This document shows, piece after piece, positions 36,640-47,525 of a stretch of DNA of 64,000 bases. The stretch is from Haliclona indistincta (Eukaryota; Porifera; Demospongiae; Haplosclerida; Chalinidae). The stretch spans positions 4,936,588-5,000,587 of the forward strand of contig OZ024785.1 in the NCBI GenBank assembly GCA_964017065.1, written 5' to 3'. Position numbers and translations under genes: made by a program. How positions within the stretch are numbered: the first letter of the stretch is position 1; each line of letters begins with the position of its first letter. Below the pieces are notes generated by a model that had not been told where the DNA came from, did no database searches, and saw only the letters and a list, made by a program, of their open reading frames with translations.

Positions 36640-36830
36640 GCAAGTTAGCTTTATACAACCTGTGAAAATATTCCTAGGTATGATTATGAACCACAGAGCT
36701 ATGAGTATCGTGTGCTAGCATGCCCTGGCACTACATGACTCACGATCGTACCACTGGTAACTCAAATGAAGTATCCTGTTCAGATGATTCTTGATGGTCA
36801 TTGTCTGTGGGCTAAAGTTGAAAATGACCT
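36640..36830 (+). repeat. Repeat shared with 53955-54150
   Basis: TTCCTAGGTATGATTATGAA and ACAGAGCTATGAGTATCGTG occur in both places in the same orientation, followed by CATTGTCTGTGG and the MVTSTHVIYQL-like segment also present in the tandem units near 12405. Confidence 0.6.
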
Positions 36831-38540
36831 CATGGTTACCTCAACCCACGTAATTTATCAACTAGCCCGACCACGCGATATGGCTTAACCTGCTTCGCGG
36901 AAGAGTGCTGACATCTTTTCAACACCTATTAATTTCAAGACAGATTCCTGGAAAGGTTTAACAAATATTCACATCATTGAACACAAGTATCTTTGAATCG
37001 CGTTCCTGTTTCCCCAGTTCTCCTGGTGCTCTCACTGCCAGCCAGATCAACAACTATTAAATCTTCTTGTTGGCTCTAATTTACACTCCCCACCCCCATG
37101 TTTTGCTATCAAACCAAACAACCACAGCTTAAAGCCGCAAGCTGTCTCTACACCAGTGTTTCCTGTAAAAAAGTTCAGAAATTCATCGATGGTCATTTAC
37201 AGCGAACTTTGAACATGACCTTCAAATGTTATAAAATTAATAAAAATGATGTACAGCAATTCGTCAGGCAGTGTCACAAACCAGGCCATGTCACAGGGCT
37301 GCCTTGGCGCAGTCGACATGGTAATGTTGACAAGGGCAGAGAAGAACCTAAAGTGCAAGTTGAGAAAGTCAATTCTATGTAGGCTTTCTGAAGTGTGAAG
37401 TGAGGTATTCGACTGCTTGTTGTATCTCGGTGAAGTCGTCCTCTTCCTCTAGTTCACTGCTAACTTTATGCTGTTCGGTGGTAGCATGACCGATTATATT
37501 GATGTTTTTTTGGTTGCATTAGCCAAGCTCTGGAGAAGTTCTTCAGTCTAGTGATAGCAGCCTTGTGTTTTCTACATGCCTCACTCGTCTCCACACGATC
37601 GTCCTTACCCGCCTCACATCGTGCTATGATCTTTCTCAAATTGCTATCGCCGCTTGTGGTAGGTAGCAAGTGTGACTTTCCTTCTCTTGCTTGGAGGAGA
37701 TTGTGCTGGAACAGCTGGTCTCTTTGCTAGTAGACGACATAGCTAACAGAACACTCGCGATAGTTGGATGTAACATATAATTAACGGGCGTGGCATTCAA
37801 CATTCACGTTTATTGATATTTATTGATATTTGAAGTTCCTGTCTTGTTTCATCCAATTCCAAGTGGTGATCATTCTCCCTCATAACCGATGTTGAGCTGT
37901 ATACCATACACTCACAAATTTTATTCTATAAATATTTTGCACTGTACCCCTTGATAGGGTAAAAGTGATCTTCTCAAAACAGTCATTTGTGTCTCGTGTG
38001 TAATGTACATGTCATATGCTGTACATGCTCAATATATGCTCACTTCAGAGTCAAAATGCAGTCAAATTTTCCCTTTTCGTAATAAAAAGTCATAAATTTC
38101 ATAATTTCATAGTGAACAATCAAAGCTACATGTAGGGCTATAGTGCATCAAAATCAATCGTACTAGTATTACCATTTAGTATAATACCATGTAGTATAAT
38201 ACCCTGTAGTATAATTATTTCCCTACTTTTAAAAACTGCATAAGGTTCACCGCTCGGCGTCTCTCTAAATCATTAAATGAAGGCTTGCACACTTTTCCTT
38301 CTGCTTCGACTTTAATTACAAGTGAACACCTGATTGGAGTTGTGTAGCAGTTTTACCCATAGTTTACATACGATATCTGTTCCTAAAGGAATTCTTAATC
38401 CTTTGTTTGTGGCAGGATTATTAATCACAGCCGAAATCTCCTCATGTACCGTCTGCATTGGTGTTACTGCAGGCACAGTGTTCTTGTTTTGCTTGTACAA
38501 GAAATGGTGAATGCCTGCTGCTGTTTCAGATTAGTAGTGG
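36829..38540. repeat. Detached partial copy of the 6-kb unit
   Basis: Collinear with 12406-14060 of unit 1. It shares with unit 4 the extra CATTCTCCCTCATAACCGATG segment (37871) and a CAGAAATTCATCG variant, so it is closer to unit 4 than to units 1-3. It passes without a break into the left arm of the inverted duplication. Confidence 0.8.
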
Positions 38541-40617
38541 AATTTTTGTCCTCTTTATCTTGAGGGCAAAGACTCCACGGTCATGGGCATTCTTCTGTTC
38601 TGGTAGCTCCACAAAGCAATAATGTGTCTCAATTCATACCTTGCTAACCCAACAAAAATGTATCTTCCAAGCATCCCAATCAATTTTGGTTCTTCACTTT
38701 CAAATAAACATCTCTGTTTCATGAAATATCTTTTGTTGTTGATCTTACCATCTCTTCATCTCATGGCTTCCCATGTAACAAATCAACCTTCAAATATTTT
38801 ACCAGCTCTTTCGATCTCCTATCTCCACCTGCACTTGTCGGGTTCTTCTGCTGCCCTTGTCGACATTATTGCACAATTAACTCGTCCAACAGTAATTGTA
38901 CAACACTTCCTAGTCAATAGTTTATTATCCTATCTCCATTTCATATTCCGGATCCTTGTTGGTATTCCTTCAGACGCATTATTATTTCAATTACTTTTTC
39001 TCTTGCACCACTTATTTCCTACCAGCTGTGCTCTGAATAACAGTCTTTACCTCGTGGAAATCGTATATTAAACTCCTTATTAAACCTTAAAGTCCTAGGA
39101 CCCATAGTTTCAATTGCAATAATTATAATAATTATTTCGGCTCTCCAGCAGTTCTAGTCAGCTCAGCGTCAGTGGACTGACTGACTTTTTCATCAAGTCA
39201 TTTTTTGTAAACTGTGAAAATCACCACCAATTGTATTTGTCGTACAGCACAAATGAGTGTCTGTATGGTACTGAACGACCGGGCTCAAGTATCATTACCA
39301 CAATGCTAGAAAATCCTCATTAGAGAGGTTAAGATTTACACATTAACGTGAACATGTATCTGTATACACATCACAGGTACGCTTCAATGGTGATTAAGTC
39401 TTGCAGACATGGCAAGTTTACCTGTGGTGATAGGCAAGCGCTTGACGAGCAGCTAAACAAGAAAATGACGAGCTTCAGGATTTGTAACGCTAGAAAAGGC
39501 AACGGCACAAGTGAGTAGCTATGGGCGTCGTTTGAGCAGGAAGTAGCAGTCGCTGAGCAAAGCTGTCGTGGTTGGTCCTGTTCTGATGGCTCATACTGAC
39601 GAAGGGCAGTGCATTGATAAGTAGAGCAGGCGCCTCACAGTCGTATAGAACAAACGTGGATTTGATTAAACAAAATCCGCAGTGTAATTGCCAACCTGTA
39701 GAATAGGGTCTAAGTGTACAGGTCAAAAACATGTAAATCGTAATGTCCCTGATAGCTATGAAACATAATGCTGTACACACCTAGCTGATGGCACTTGGTG
39801 TGAGATCTCGTGCAATCGAGTGTGTGCAGCATTTATTTTGTGCTTTATAACTATAGTGTATGTCAATATTTGGTTATTTATGCATATTATTATTGTTGCT
39901 GTCTTGTTGATTTGCTTTACTATTCTTTTCTTGTTTGTTTTTTATACAGTGTCTGTATTGTAAGGATCTGCTCAAGAAACGTGGCGTATTCCTTTCTGTC
40001 TACAACCAAGGGATAAAATGTTTCAATGTCTATCTTAATCAAAATTTCGTCATTTTTCTTTGGAGGTATGATTAACAATTCTTATGCATTGCTAATAGGT
40101 TGTACAGATCCATGTACCCTTTAATTAGACCACCTTGTGTGCATGTTTTAGCGAGCCATAAACCTGTTGGTTTAATTTTGCCTAATGTGCTTGCATTGTG
40201 TCAATAATGTATATTACGGTTCTCATTCTTGTGTGTAGCACTCCAGTCCAGTCCAGTTTTACCTTCTAATGAAACAACCACCATCAGGTGAGTATCACAC
40301 TTCTCTCTTACTCTTCACGTTTTTGCTGTAAATGAGTGAAAATTGCATTCGGCTTTCTATCATTCGGCTTTCTGATCATAGCTAGAACTCTTTCATTACC
40401 TTGACAGAAGTTGCTGCCATCATCACTCAAGTGACAGAATTGTTTATAATACCTGCACGTGTCTCTTAATATTGGTCTATGGTGATAATTGATAGCTTCA
40501 ATCTAAAATTAGAATAAGGTGTAGTCAAACTTAATTTGCTGAGCATAGTGTGGGTGGGGCATAGTGTGGGTGGGGCTTAATACAGTTTATAATCTGTTCA
40601 TTATTATTTTTTAGAGT

Positions 40618-40753
40618 CAGGGTTTCATTTAGGGGTGCTCGCCTTCCCTTGAACTATTCTTGCCCCTCTTGAGTCATACAATATCTTAGCGTCTATAACA
40701 CTCATAATTTTTTATCAATGTGCGCTTTGCCTCCTCCTCTAAATGAAACCCTG
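40618..40753. mobile_element. 136-bp hAT-like MITE
   Basis: TIRs CAGGGTTTCATTTAG (40618) and its complement ending at 40753. 8-bp flanks TTTAGAGT (40610-40617) and ATTAGAGT (40754-40761) differ at one base. CAGGG-type ends with an 8-bp TSD fit hAT. The right arm retains one end of the same MITE (near 54570-54600) and has lost the other. Confidence 0.7.
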
Positions 40754-41074
40754 ATTAGAGTTCTAAAAGAGGTAATTACCTCGGAATATTAATTTTTACC
40801 AAACACAGAGCACTCCCACTGATTGCCTACATATACAAGTAACCCCTTTACTTCTGCATTAATTTATTGTGTTGCTCTTTTCGTTGCAGATGCTGTCAAC
40901 AAGCAATCTATCACTCCAAGAATGGAGCATTGCTCTGTCACTACCAACCACAACACAGCCATCAACTATCATAGACAACAGCATCGTATAGTCATCTGTG
41001 TCGAGTTATACAAGCTCTTCTATTAATTATTACTGATGACACAATGTTTTAAGTAGACAGTTATCACCACAGTA

Positions 41075-42107
41075 TCAGCGCACGTGTGTGTTGTTCATTA
41101 GAACTTTATAGTTCCTACTGAAATTCTTCGAGGACTGTTACCAGCTTCTTGGAGAGTTCCTCTCTCTTTTGCTCTGAGTACCTTTCAAGTTGATAAATTG
41201 CGTGGGTTGTGGTTGCCGTGAGGTCATTCTTCATCTGCATTTTCAACTTTATAGCCCACAGACAATGCAATGAGCAGGCTGAACCTCAACCTTTGGAAAG
41301 ACTCATCTGAACAGGACGCTTCGTCTGAGTGTTGTGTAGGAAGCTTGCATCACTGCTGCTGTCAGTGTTGTTTCTCAAAATAGTAGCTCATCATGTCTCT
41401 CAAGAATTGTGAATACAGATGACCCAAATTGTGGAAACATGACTTTTAAGTCAGTGTAATTTGTTCATAAATAATAATAATAGAGGAAGAATAAAATGCA
41501 CAATCGAAACATTTGGCAGCTAGACTTCAGTCTCACTACTAACACACACAGTGACAGCTGAGTGGTCATCCTACTACGATGAAGACAGATCTCAGACTAC
41601 TGATGATAAGAATCAGTGAGGTGAACTCTGTTGACTAGTTGTTTGTGCACAAGCTACTATTGTGTTAATCATTGCTAGTAAAGAGACAGTATATAATCAT
41701 TGTAGACAAAGAAGCTACCATTGATTTAGGAGAAGTGTTGAAGAAGTGTAACGAGATAGCTAGAGGAGGATGATCACCCCTTATTTGTTTGTAGTGAAGA
41801 GAGCATAAAGTGTAGAGATGGTGTCCTAGTTTCAAGGGATCTCAGGAGCCCAGGGTCATCAATCAGCTGCACACTAAATTGAAAGAGAACAAGATTAGAA
41901 ATAAAATAGGAGTGCAAGTGTATTGCTACCTCCCTAAATTGACTGCTATCGATAGTTTTATATATGATAAACATTAGACAAAAACAAATATAAAGGTAGT
42001 GCCTTTCGATTGTGAGCTGATAGTACTGTCTGCGATGATAATAAACGTAAAGATCTTTGCAAAATGTCAAGCTTCAGAATCAATGTTGTGATAATAAAGT
42101 TTAAAAG
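41075..42107. other. Left-arm sequence with short conserved frames
   Basis: On the minus strand near 41105-41240 a frame reads MQMKNDLTATTTHAIYQLER, then EQKREELSKKLVTVLEEFQ and a stop; variants of its start recur at 12405, 36820 and 54140. It looks like a coiled-coil C-terminus but I do not recognise it. The ORF at 41774-42070 (minus) has no visible homology. Confidence 0.3.
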
Positions 42108-42141
42108 AGATATTTGAAAGAGTCTACTCTTTCAAATATCT
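42108..42141. repeat. Perfect 16-bp hairpin at the LINE 5' end
   Basis: AGATATTTGAAAGAGT, a 2-bp loop, and its exact complement. The right half is the beginning of the reverse-transcriptase frame (YSFKYLGL), the left half an inverted copy of it. Confidence 0.8.
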
Positions 42142-42710
42142 GGGTCTTCTATTTTAACCGAATCTCTCATGGTCTTCACATATCCAAAACATTTTGTAAC
42201 AAGGGTAAGAAGGTGCTTGGGCTGATATAACGCCACTTTTATCTACATTGCATTTTTCCACCTTATTAACTTTCTACTTCACTCTGGTTCGCCCTATTCT
42301 TGAATACTGTTCCATCATTTGGGATCCATCTTCTTTGACTACTATCTCATGATCAGCCCTTGAATCTATTCAATGCTTTGCCCTCAAACTGGTTTCAAAA
42401 TCATGGTCCACAGCCTTCTTTCCCCCTTCGACCTCACAATTTTGGCACAACGAAGGAGATCCGCCAAAATTCTAACAATTTTCAAGTTAAACGATCTCCA
42501 ATCAATTCTCCACTTCAATCTCCCCCTCTTCCATTTACTTTTCTCGTAATTATTCTCCATTCAATTTCATTGCAATTCATCATCATAATTATTTTAATTC
42601 ATTTCAATCGAACTCTGTAATAATAGTCTCCCTGTTTCTATTAATTATAAGTCAGCTCATTCTCTGCTCTCTCTCACATTTGAAGTCCCTTCTTTTCATC
42701 CTATAATTAG
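42126..42710 (+). pseudogene. Non-LTR retrotransposon, reverse-transcriptase C-terminus, 5'-truncated
   Basis: The plus strand reads YSFKYLGLLF-stop-PNLSWSSHIQN, then YFTLVRPILEYCSIIWDPSS, stop, ALESIQCFALKLVSKSW, then in another frame LTILAQRRRSAKILTIFKLN. These are the classic YLG..., LVRPxLEYxxxxWDP and QRRRxxK motifs at the C-terminal end of CR1/jockey-like LINE reverse transcriptases. It is 5'-truncated and carries stops and frameshifts. The corresponding place in the right arm (about 52625-52680) has no such insertion, so it arrived after the arms duplicated. Confidence 0.75.
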
Positions 42711-42810
42711 CATTGGTTGCTATTCACATTTCTTTGAAATGAATAAAAATAAAGCAGAATTTTAAATAATATATAATTATTCATAAGTGTGCGGGTATCC
42801 CATCACCTTA

Positions 42811-45757
42811 TCAGTCACTCCAGTTGCTACTATAGCTGGTGTCTTGCTGCATTGCCTCAAAACCGATGCGCTGATCCAATGCGGCAGCCAGACCACGGAG
42901 TTCTGTACGCCTCTGTACGCCTCTGACTGTCCGTAGCTCTTTTCCTGGAAGAAATTAAAATGAAGCACATAATTATTATAATCATGAATTTTGGTCAAGG
43001 CTTAATTTTATGGTAAAAATATTGCAAACAGTTGAGCACTATTAATTCAGCTACTCAAGTACAAATCAATTGATTAATAATTATTCATGCATCAGATTGT
43101 TATTATTCATGCATCAGATTGAGTGTTGCTTAGGAGCAAATCCTTAATCATGTTTCACTGCTAATTATGAGCTCACAGCTCCTACATACTCTGATACATA
43201 GACAGTTATACCCTTCAACTACCGTGAACAATGTCATAGACAAAATTGTTATCCAGACAGATTATCACTGCCATTGCGACAGCAAGAAAACATTTACTAA
43301 CCAGCACGGATTGCTGCCAAAAGATCAGTTCGTGATTCTAATCGGAGAGGAGGTGGAGAAGGAAGGTGCTGGGCAGGTGGAGGAGGGAGAGGTGGAGCTG
43401 GTGATAGAGGTGGAGCTGGTGACGGTGGAATGATGGGAGTTGGTGGTGTGGATGGTGTGGTTGGTGACTGTGGATTAGTATGTGAAATTAGAAGATGAAC
43501 AATTATTATAACGAAACAGCTGAACACATGCTTATAACATTACCAATCTATGACTTGAGCCTGTGCTTGTGTTAGGACTAGTGTTGTATTACTTGTTAAC
43601 TATTAAACCTTACTACTTTCACAATACCATGCAGGACCGGAAATCATTACACAAAGAAGGATATAAAGTAGAGTAGCATTTCAAGGCTACATGGCTACAG
43701 ATTGATTTCTCATTAATTTTTGTAATAATATTATACTGTTTTCCTCTATTAAACACCTGGGCTTTTTCAAGAGGCATTTGACATAAAAATTTAAGAATAA
43801 CTTGACAAAAGGGACTCGGATCCATGACCTTCACATTGCTGCTCATCAATGTGATGCGCCAATTGCACCAGTTGTAGTAAAGTGCAATGCGTTGCTTACT
43901 TATTTTGTACCTGACGTTTACTAGAGACCCGATGAGACTCGAAACAGGCGTTTAATAGAGGAAAATTAATGTGGTAGACTTTTTACATTGTACATCAAAG
44001 AAAGAAGACAGCATTTTTTCTAAATTAAATTTACGTACTTGGTAAGACAAGGTGGGATAAGGTTTTGGTTATTATAGTTAGAAAGAGAACAGGTTAAAAA
44101 CAGAAATGCGCTTATCATTGGGATGCATAGTATCGCAAATAATGGCCATCAGCATGCTCATACTAAATACATGTATATCAGACCAGTTTACTGAATATTG
44201 ATTTTAAAACATGTTTCAAATTCTTGTGAGCTCACCTCCATGATTGCAGCCCTACGTGACAACATAGCATTTATTAATGCTGTCTTCTCCAGGCTTTCTC
44301 GTCTTAGCTGCTTGCCTGGAAGAATTTAATAAGCTATTTATGAATGATGGTATTTTGGTAAACACGCGTAGACTGATATAAATGTGTTACTACTGGACAT
44401 CACTCTTGATTACTACTATTGGTACCAGAAATAATTATGTCAGTCTTACAATCAATCAATCGATAAAGCAAATATCCCGTGTTGTTTGAGAAGATTTTTG
44501 AAAATTATGCTCACATGTATGAGCTTGCACATTCTCACACAAAAATAACAAAAATATCATAGGGTATACTGCACACTTTTTACAAGGGTGTAAGGGGGCA
44601 ATTGCCCCCTGCCTATGCCACTATTTTACACAATGCAGCTGTGTACCTAACAGCAAGCTATTTACGACAATACTCACTAACCAGCATGGATAGCAGATGG
44701 AGGAGGAGGAGGTGGCGGAGGAGGAGGAGGAGGTTGCAGCACAGGTGGAGGAGGAGGTGAGGCTGGTGCAGGTGAAAGAGGGGCTGATGTAGGCTATAAT
44801 GATGATTCACAGAACAGTATAAGTTATGTATTGTTTACTTGTATGTATGCTAACTTACATGGCAATGAGAACAATTTCTGACAAACTTATCAACATCCCT
44901 TTTCATTCTATGCCAGTGGTATTCCTTCGAGCACCTACTCAACGTCTGTTGAGCGTTAAAATGTTCTAAATTAGGTGTAGAGATGTAATAATTTATTCAT
45001 AATTATTATAGCAGTCTGTGATTATTTTAGAATGACACCAGTTGAGAGACATACAGGCGCCGTAGAGAGAGTGAGATAACTTTTTGGTCGGAACTTATTG
45101 TTATAGTGTATTACAATAATGCCGGTAAAACAGACACTGCCAATATTTATTCCCACAATATTCTTCACACAATAATGGGTAGAACAAAAGAACTTGACTA
45201 GACTAATCATTCTTCGCTATAATTGATTTTACAACTGGTTTTAATCGTTCTAGCTAGGCCTTCAAGCACATCGACAAGAACGAGAAGAAACACAAATAAT
45301 AGGTGGACAGCACATAATAATGCCAATGTGTATAAGACCCAAAAGATCAAACTGCTAGATAGCCTAGAGTTGGGCGCTGAAGTGTATAGTCTAAGCGTAT
45401 ATGCAGTCTCGAAAGGGTCACTTTCACGTGGTGGGCGGGCTCATGTAAATTACGTGGGTGAGCTAGCTAGGCCTTGCATCAAAGCACATAAGAAACGCAA
45501 ATAATGGGTGGGGGGCACAAAAATGTATTACCTTCACCATGAAACAACTCTATAACTTGTCTCTGCTGCTCTTTGCTTATGGCCACTTCCTTTCCTTCGA
45601 AAGCTGTCATTAGCCGTGGCCGGCCTTCTTCAGAGCTGTATTCGTCCAGCTTGTATTTCCGTGCCACCCTTCTTATTCTTCGTTTTTGCGTACTGGTGGT
45701 ATTGGCCGGATACTTCCCTGAAGTGAGGTAGACAAGCGCCTCGTAATACTTGGGCAT
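42811..45757 (-). CDS. Six-exon chimeric gene: integrase HHCC domain, proline-rich, WH2/VCA-like
   Basis: Exons (minus strand): 45532-45757, 44859-44965, 44682-44793, 44236-44315, 43302-43467, 42811-42944. All introns are GT-AG (566, 65, 366, 768, 357 bp); exon lengths 226+107+112+80+166+134 total 825 nt, 274 codons plus stop, phases 1,0,1,0,1. Exon 1 (MPKYYEALVYLTSGKYPAN) is the linker of gypsy/KRBA2-type integrases. Exons 1-2 form an H-x3-H...C-x2-C finger with a KRDVDKFVRNCSHCH end. Exon 3 is proline-rich. Exons 3-4 give a degenerate WH2 followed by INAMLSRRAAIME. Exon 5 is proline-rich ending DLLAAIRAG. Exon 6 continues KELRTV, then LAAALDQRIGFEAM and SSNWSD, like the WH2-central-acidic tail of SCAR/WAVE, which binds actin and Arp2/3. 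No integrase catalytic core is present. An in-frame stop lay upstream of 45757 before transposon insertion, supporting this start. The alternative is two adjacent units whose phases match by chance. Confidence 0.6.
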
Positions 45758-45765
45758 TATGCGCC
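45757..45765. repeat. 9-bp target duplication TTATGCGCC, left copy
   Basis: Identical to 46443-46451, flanking the 677-bp element at 45766-46442. Its first base overlaps the predicted ATG of the fusion gene. Confidence 0.85.
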
Positions 45766-46442
45766 CAGGGGGGTACGACAAGCTAATTTATTCTGACGTA
45801 ATGCTGACGTAGCTTCACGTAGGCAATGATTTAGTAAACCAGAATACATTGCGTTTTTCCTGGTCTGTTACGCCTTTAGAGGACAATTTGACCGGTAAGT
45901 ATGTTGCTAAATAGATTCTACTGCCCAAGACCTTTCGTTTAAGCTACCGTACCCCACCCGTACCTCTTTTAGTTTTTGCAGTGCAGAGAGATGAAGATAG
46001 AGAATTGGTTGACAAAATTATTCACCCAAGAAAGCACCAACGTGATCAAAACAGCATTGCTATCATTCTAGAGCATCATGGCAAGTAATATTCCAGAACA
46101 ATCTACTGAAAATAGCTGAAACAAGTTTTCTGCTGTTACAGTTAATAATTTAAAGAAATTTCGGCTGTGGCGCACAAACTCTGGCTGCAATACGCACAAA
46201 TGTTGTCCAATCACTGTAACAGCAGAAAACTTGTTTCAGCTATTTTCAGTAGATTGTTCTGGAATATTACTTGCCTTGACCTGGAGTGTAAACAATGCAC
46301 ATTTGAGCTCGATATCATGTACTATAGCGCGATGGCAAACTGTTTAAACTATCCTGCATACATTCCAAAGCCTTACATTATTGTAGTGGGCGTGTCGTAT
46401 GTCAGCAATACGTCATATTAAATTAGCTTGTCGTACCCCCTG
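45766..46442. mobile_element. 677-bp TIR element with 9-bp TSD, next to the fusion-gene start
   Basis: Inverted ends CAGGGGG(G)TACGACAAGC then TAATTTA, extending about 50 bp with mismatches (TGACGTAATGCTGACRTA). Flanking 9-bp duplication TTATGCGCC. It has no coding capacity and contains a perfect 63-bp hairpin. A 9-bp duplication is typical of Mutator-like or Merlin-like elements. It begins eight bases upstream of the predicted start codon of the fusion gene, so any transcript of that gene would now begin in or be spliced across it. Confidence 0.85.
46080..46275. repeat. Perfect 63-bp inverted repeat with 70-bp loop
   Basis: Arms 46080-46142 and 46213-46275 are exact reverse complements by base-by-base reading (GGCAAGTAATATTCCAGAAC... 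at the outer end). A transcript would fold into a long perfect hairpin. Confidence 0.9.
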
Positions 46443-46496
46443 TTATGCGCCTATCAATGTCACACCCCACCCCCAGTACGGGGCAAGTAGGGGATT

Positions 46497-47060
46497 TAGC
46501 CTAGTCCCCACGCCCCGCCTCCCAATGCTGAGGAGAGGGCCGTGCGCATGCGTCTATTATTCATGGAACTTTAATTGCGATGACGTCGTTAGATGGTAAT
46601 TATTTATGTGACGTATTTGCCTACGGGCGATATTATTGCAGCTTTCACTCCCTTTTTCCGTAAGCCATCCACCTGGTCAACCATAAGAGACACCAACTGA
46701 GAGACAACTACTACTAAGCTGTCAGTACGACTGTACTTATGGTCGAAAACGAATGGTAAAACTTGATAGCATAATATCCAATAGGTGAGCCACACGAAAA
46801 TATCACGGCCTTCATATACATGGCTCACGCTGGCTAACTGTTCTGGCTTTGGTGTCAAATATGAAAATCCGATGCACTGGAGTGCATACAACATAGTAGC
46901 CTCGAAATCTGCTCCACTAACTTCAGCCATGATCTGTAACGTAAAGTGTAAAAATCATGAACGGAAAATATCCGGTGATTTCTGGAATTCCGGCGCATGT
47001 GCACAGTGTGTACCAGGCCCTCTCCTCAGCTTTGGGAGGCGGGGCCTGGGGACGAGGCTA
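46497..47060. mobile_element. 564-bp MULE-like element carrying a RecQ fragment
   Basis: TIRs of about 46 bp beginning TAGCCTAGTCCCC / TAGCCTCGTCCCC and ending GCTGAGGAGAGGGCC, flanked by the 10-bp duplication GTAGGGGATT (46487-46496, 47061-47070). The terminal TAG(C/T)CTCGTCCCCAG motif is shared with the foldback element at 48893-50922, so they belong to one superfamily. The 9-10 bp TSDs point to Mutator-like elements. It is inserted into the outer element and carries part of a RecQ-like helicase gene. Confidence 0.8.
46604..46930 (-). pseudogene. RecQ-like helicase N-terminal fragment lacking Walker A
   Basis: 108-codon frame from ATG at 46930. LTPKPEQLASVSHVYEGRDI and FVWLTYWILCYQVLPFVFD match the RecQ start, but the expected TGFGKS ATP-binding loop is replaced by TYW, so motif I is gone. 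Motif Ia follows as VVVVSQLVSLMVDQVDGLRK, then GVKAAIIS and a stop. The whole fragment lies between the TIRs of the 564-bp element. It cannot encode an active helicase. Confidence 0.7.
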
Positions 47061-47187
47061 GTAGGGGATTTGCACAAACAGTAAGTCAAACGCCCCAGGG
47101 TGGGGCAAAGTTGGCGATGCAAATCCCCTACTAATCCCGTCTATATCACCACCCTGCTCCTATCCTATGTACGGGATTTGACCTTAC

Positions 47188-47525
47188 CAGGAGCGCATAA
47201 AAGGAAGGAGCGTTCAACTCCAATGCACGCAATGGAAATATCCAAATGTAAACTCCGCCGCGCGCTGCGTGCGGCGCACGTGAGGCTTACTGTCTTCCCT
47301 GATTTTCAAGCTGTTTGCTGCGAGCTATGGGCCGTCTTGTAGGCAGAAAAGGTAAGGCAGACAGATTTGCTGGCGATCTGAACACCACGCACGTCAAAGC
47401 CACCGACCGGTCAACGGCCGCTTGCCAAAAAACTTCCCTATATGGAAGTTTTTTGGACGCGCACGCGCCGCAGTTTACATTTGGATAAATCGCGGCTGAA
47501 GGCTCCTTCCTTTTATGCGCTCCTG
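47188..47525. mobile_element. 338-bp hAT-like MITE
   Basis: Inverted ends CAGGAGCGCATAAAAGGAAG continuing to GAGCC, with a second matching block ATCCAAATGTAAACT. Flanked by ACCTTAC (47181-47187 and 47526-47532). CAG-type ends suggest hAT, whose TSD is normally 8 bp; only 7 match here. Inserted in the outer element. Confidence 0.75.
47425..47456. repeat. 13-bp perfect hairpin
   Basis: CCAAAAAACTTCC, loop CTATAT, exact complement, inside the 338-bp MITE. Confidence 0.85.

Larger units (their letters stand above)
38000..43835. repeat. Large inverted duplication, left arm
   Basis: Collinear in inverse orientation with 51390-56960. Anchor pairs read directly: 38985-39070/56180-56275, 39840-40010/55330-55460, 40870-41000/53640-53800, 41380-41545/52800-53015, 42780-42950/52435-52610 and 43600-43835/51395-51600. 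The arms are clearly diverged (point changes, indels, TE insertions in one arm only), so this is an old genomic palindrome and not a simple assembly echo. Confidence 0.85.

Noticed and set aside
43167..43433. 88-codon plus-strand ORF opposite exon 5
   Set aside because: Antisense shadow of the proline-rich/WH2 exon (Glu/Val repeats).
45758..45781. N-terminal extension of the fusion-gene frame to 45781
   Set aside because: The extra codons use a TTG start and lie in the terminal inverted repeat of the inserted transposon; ATG at 45757 is better supported.
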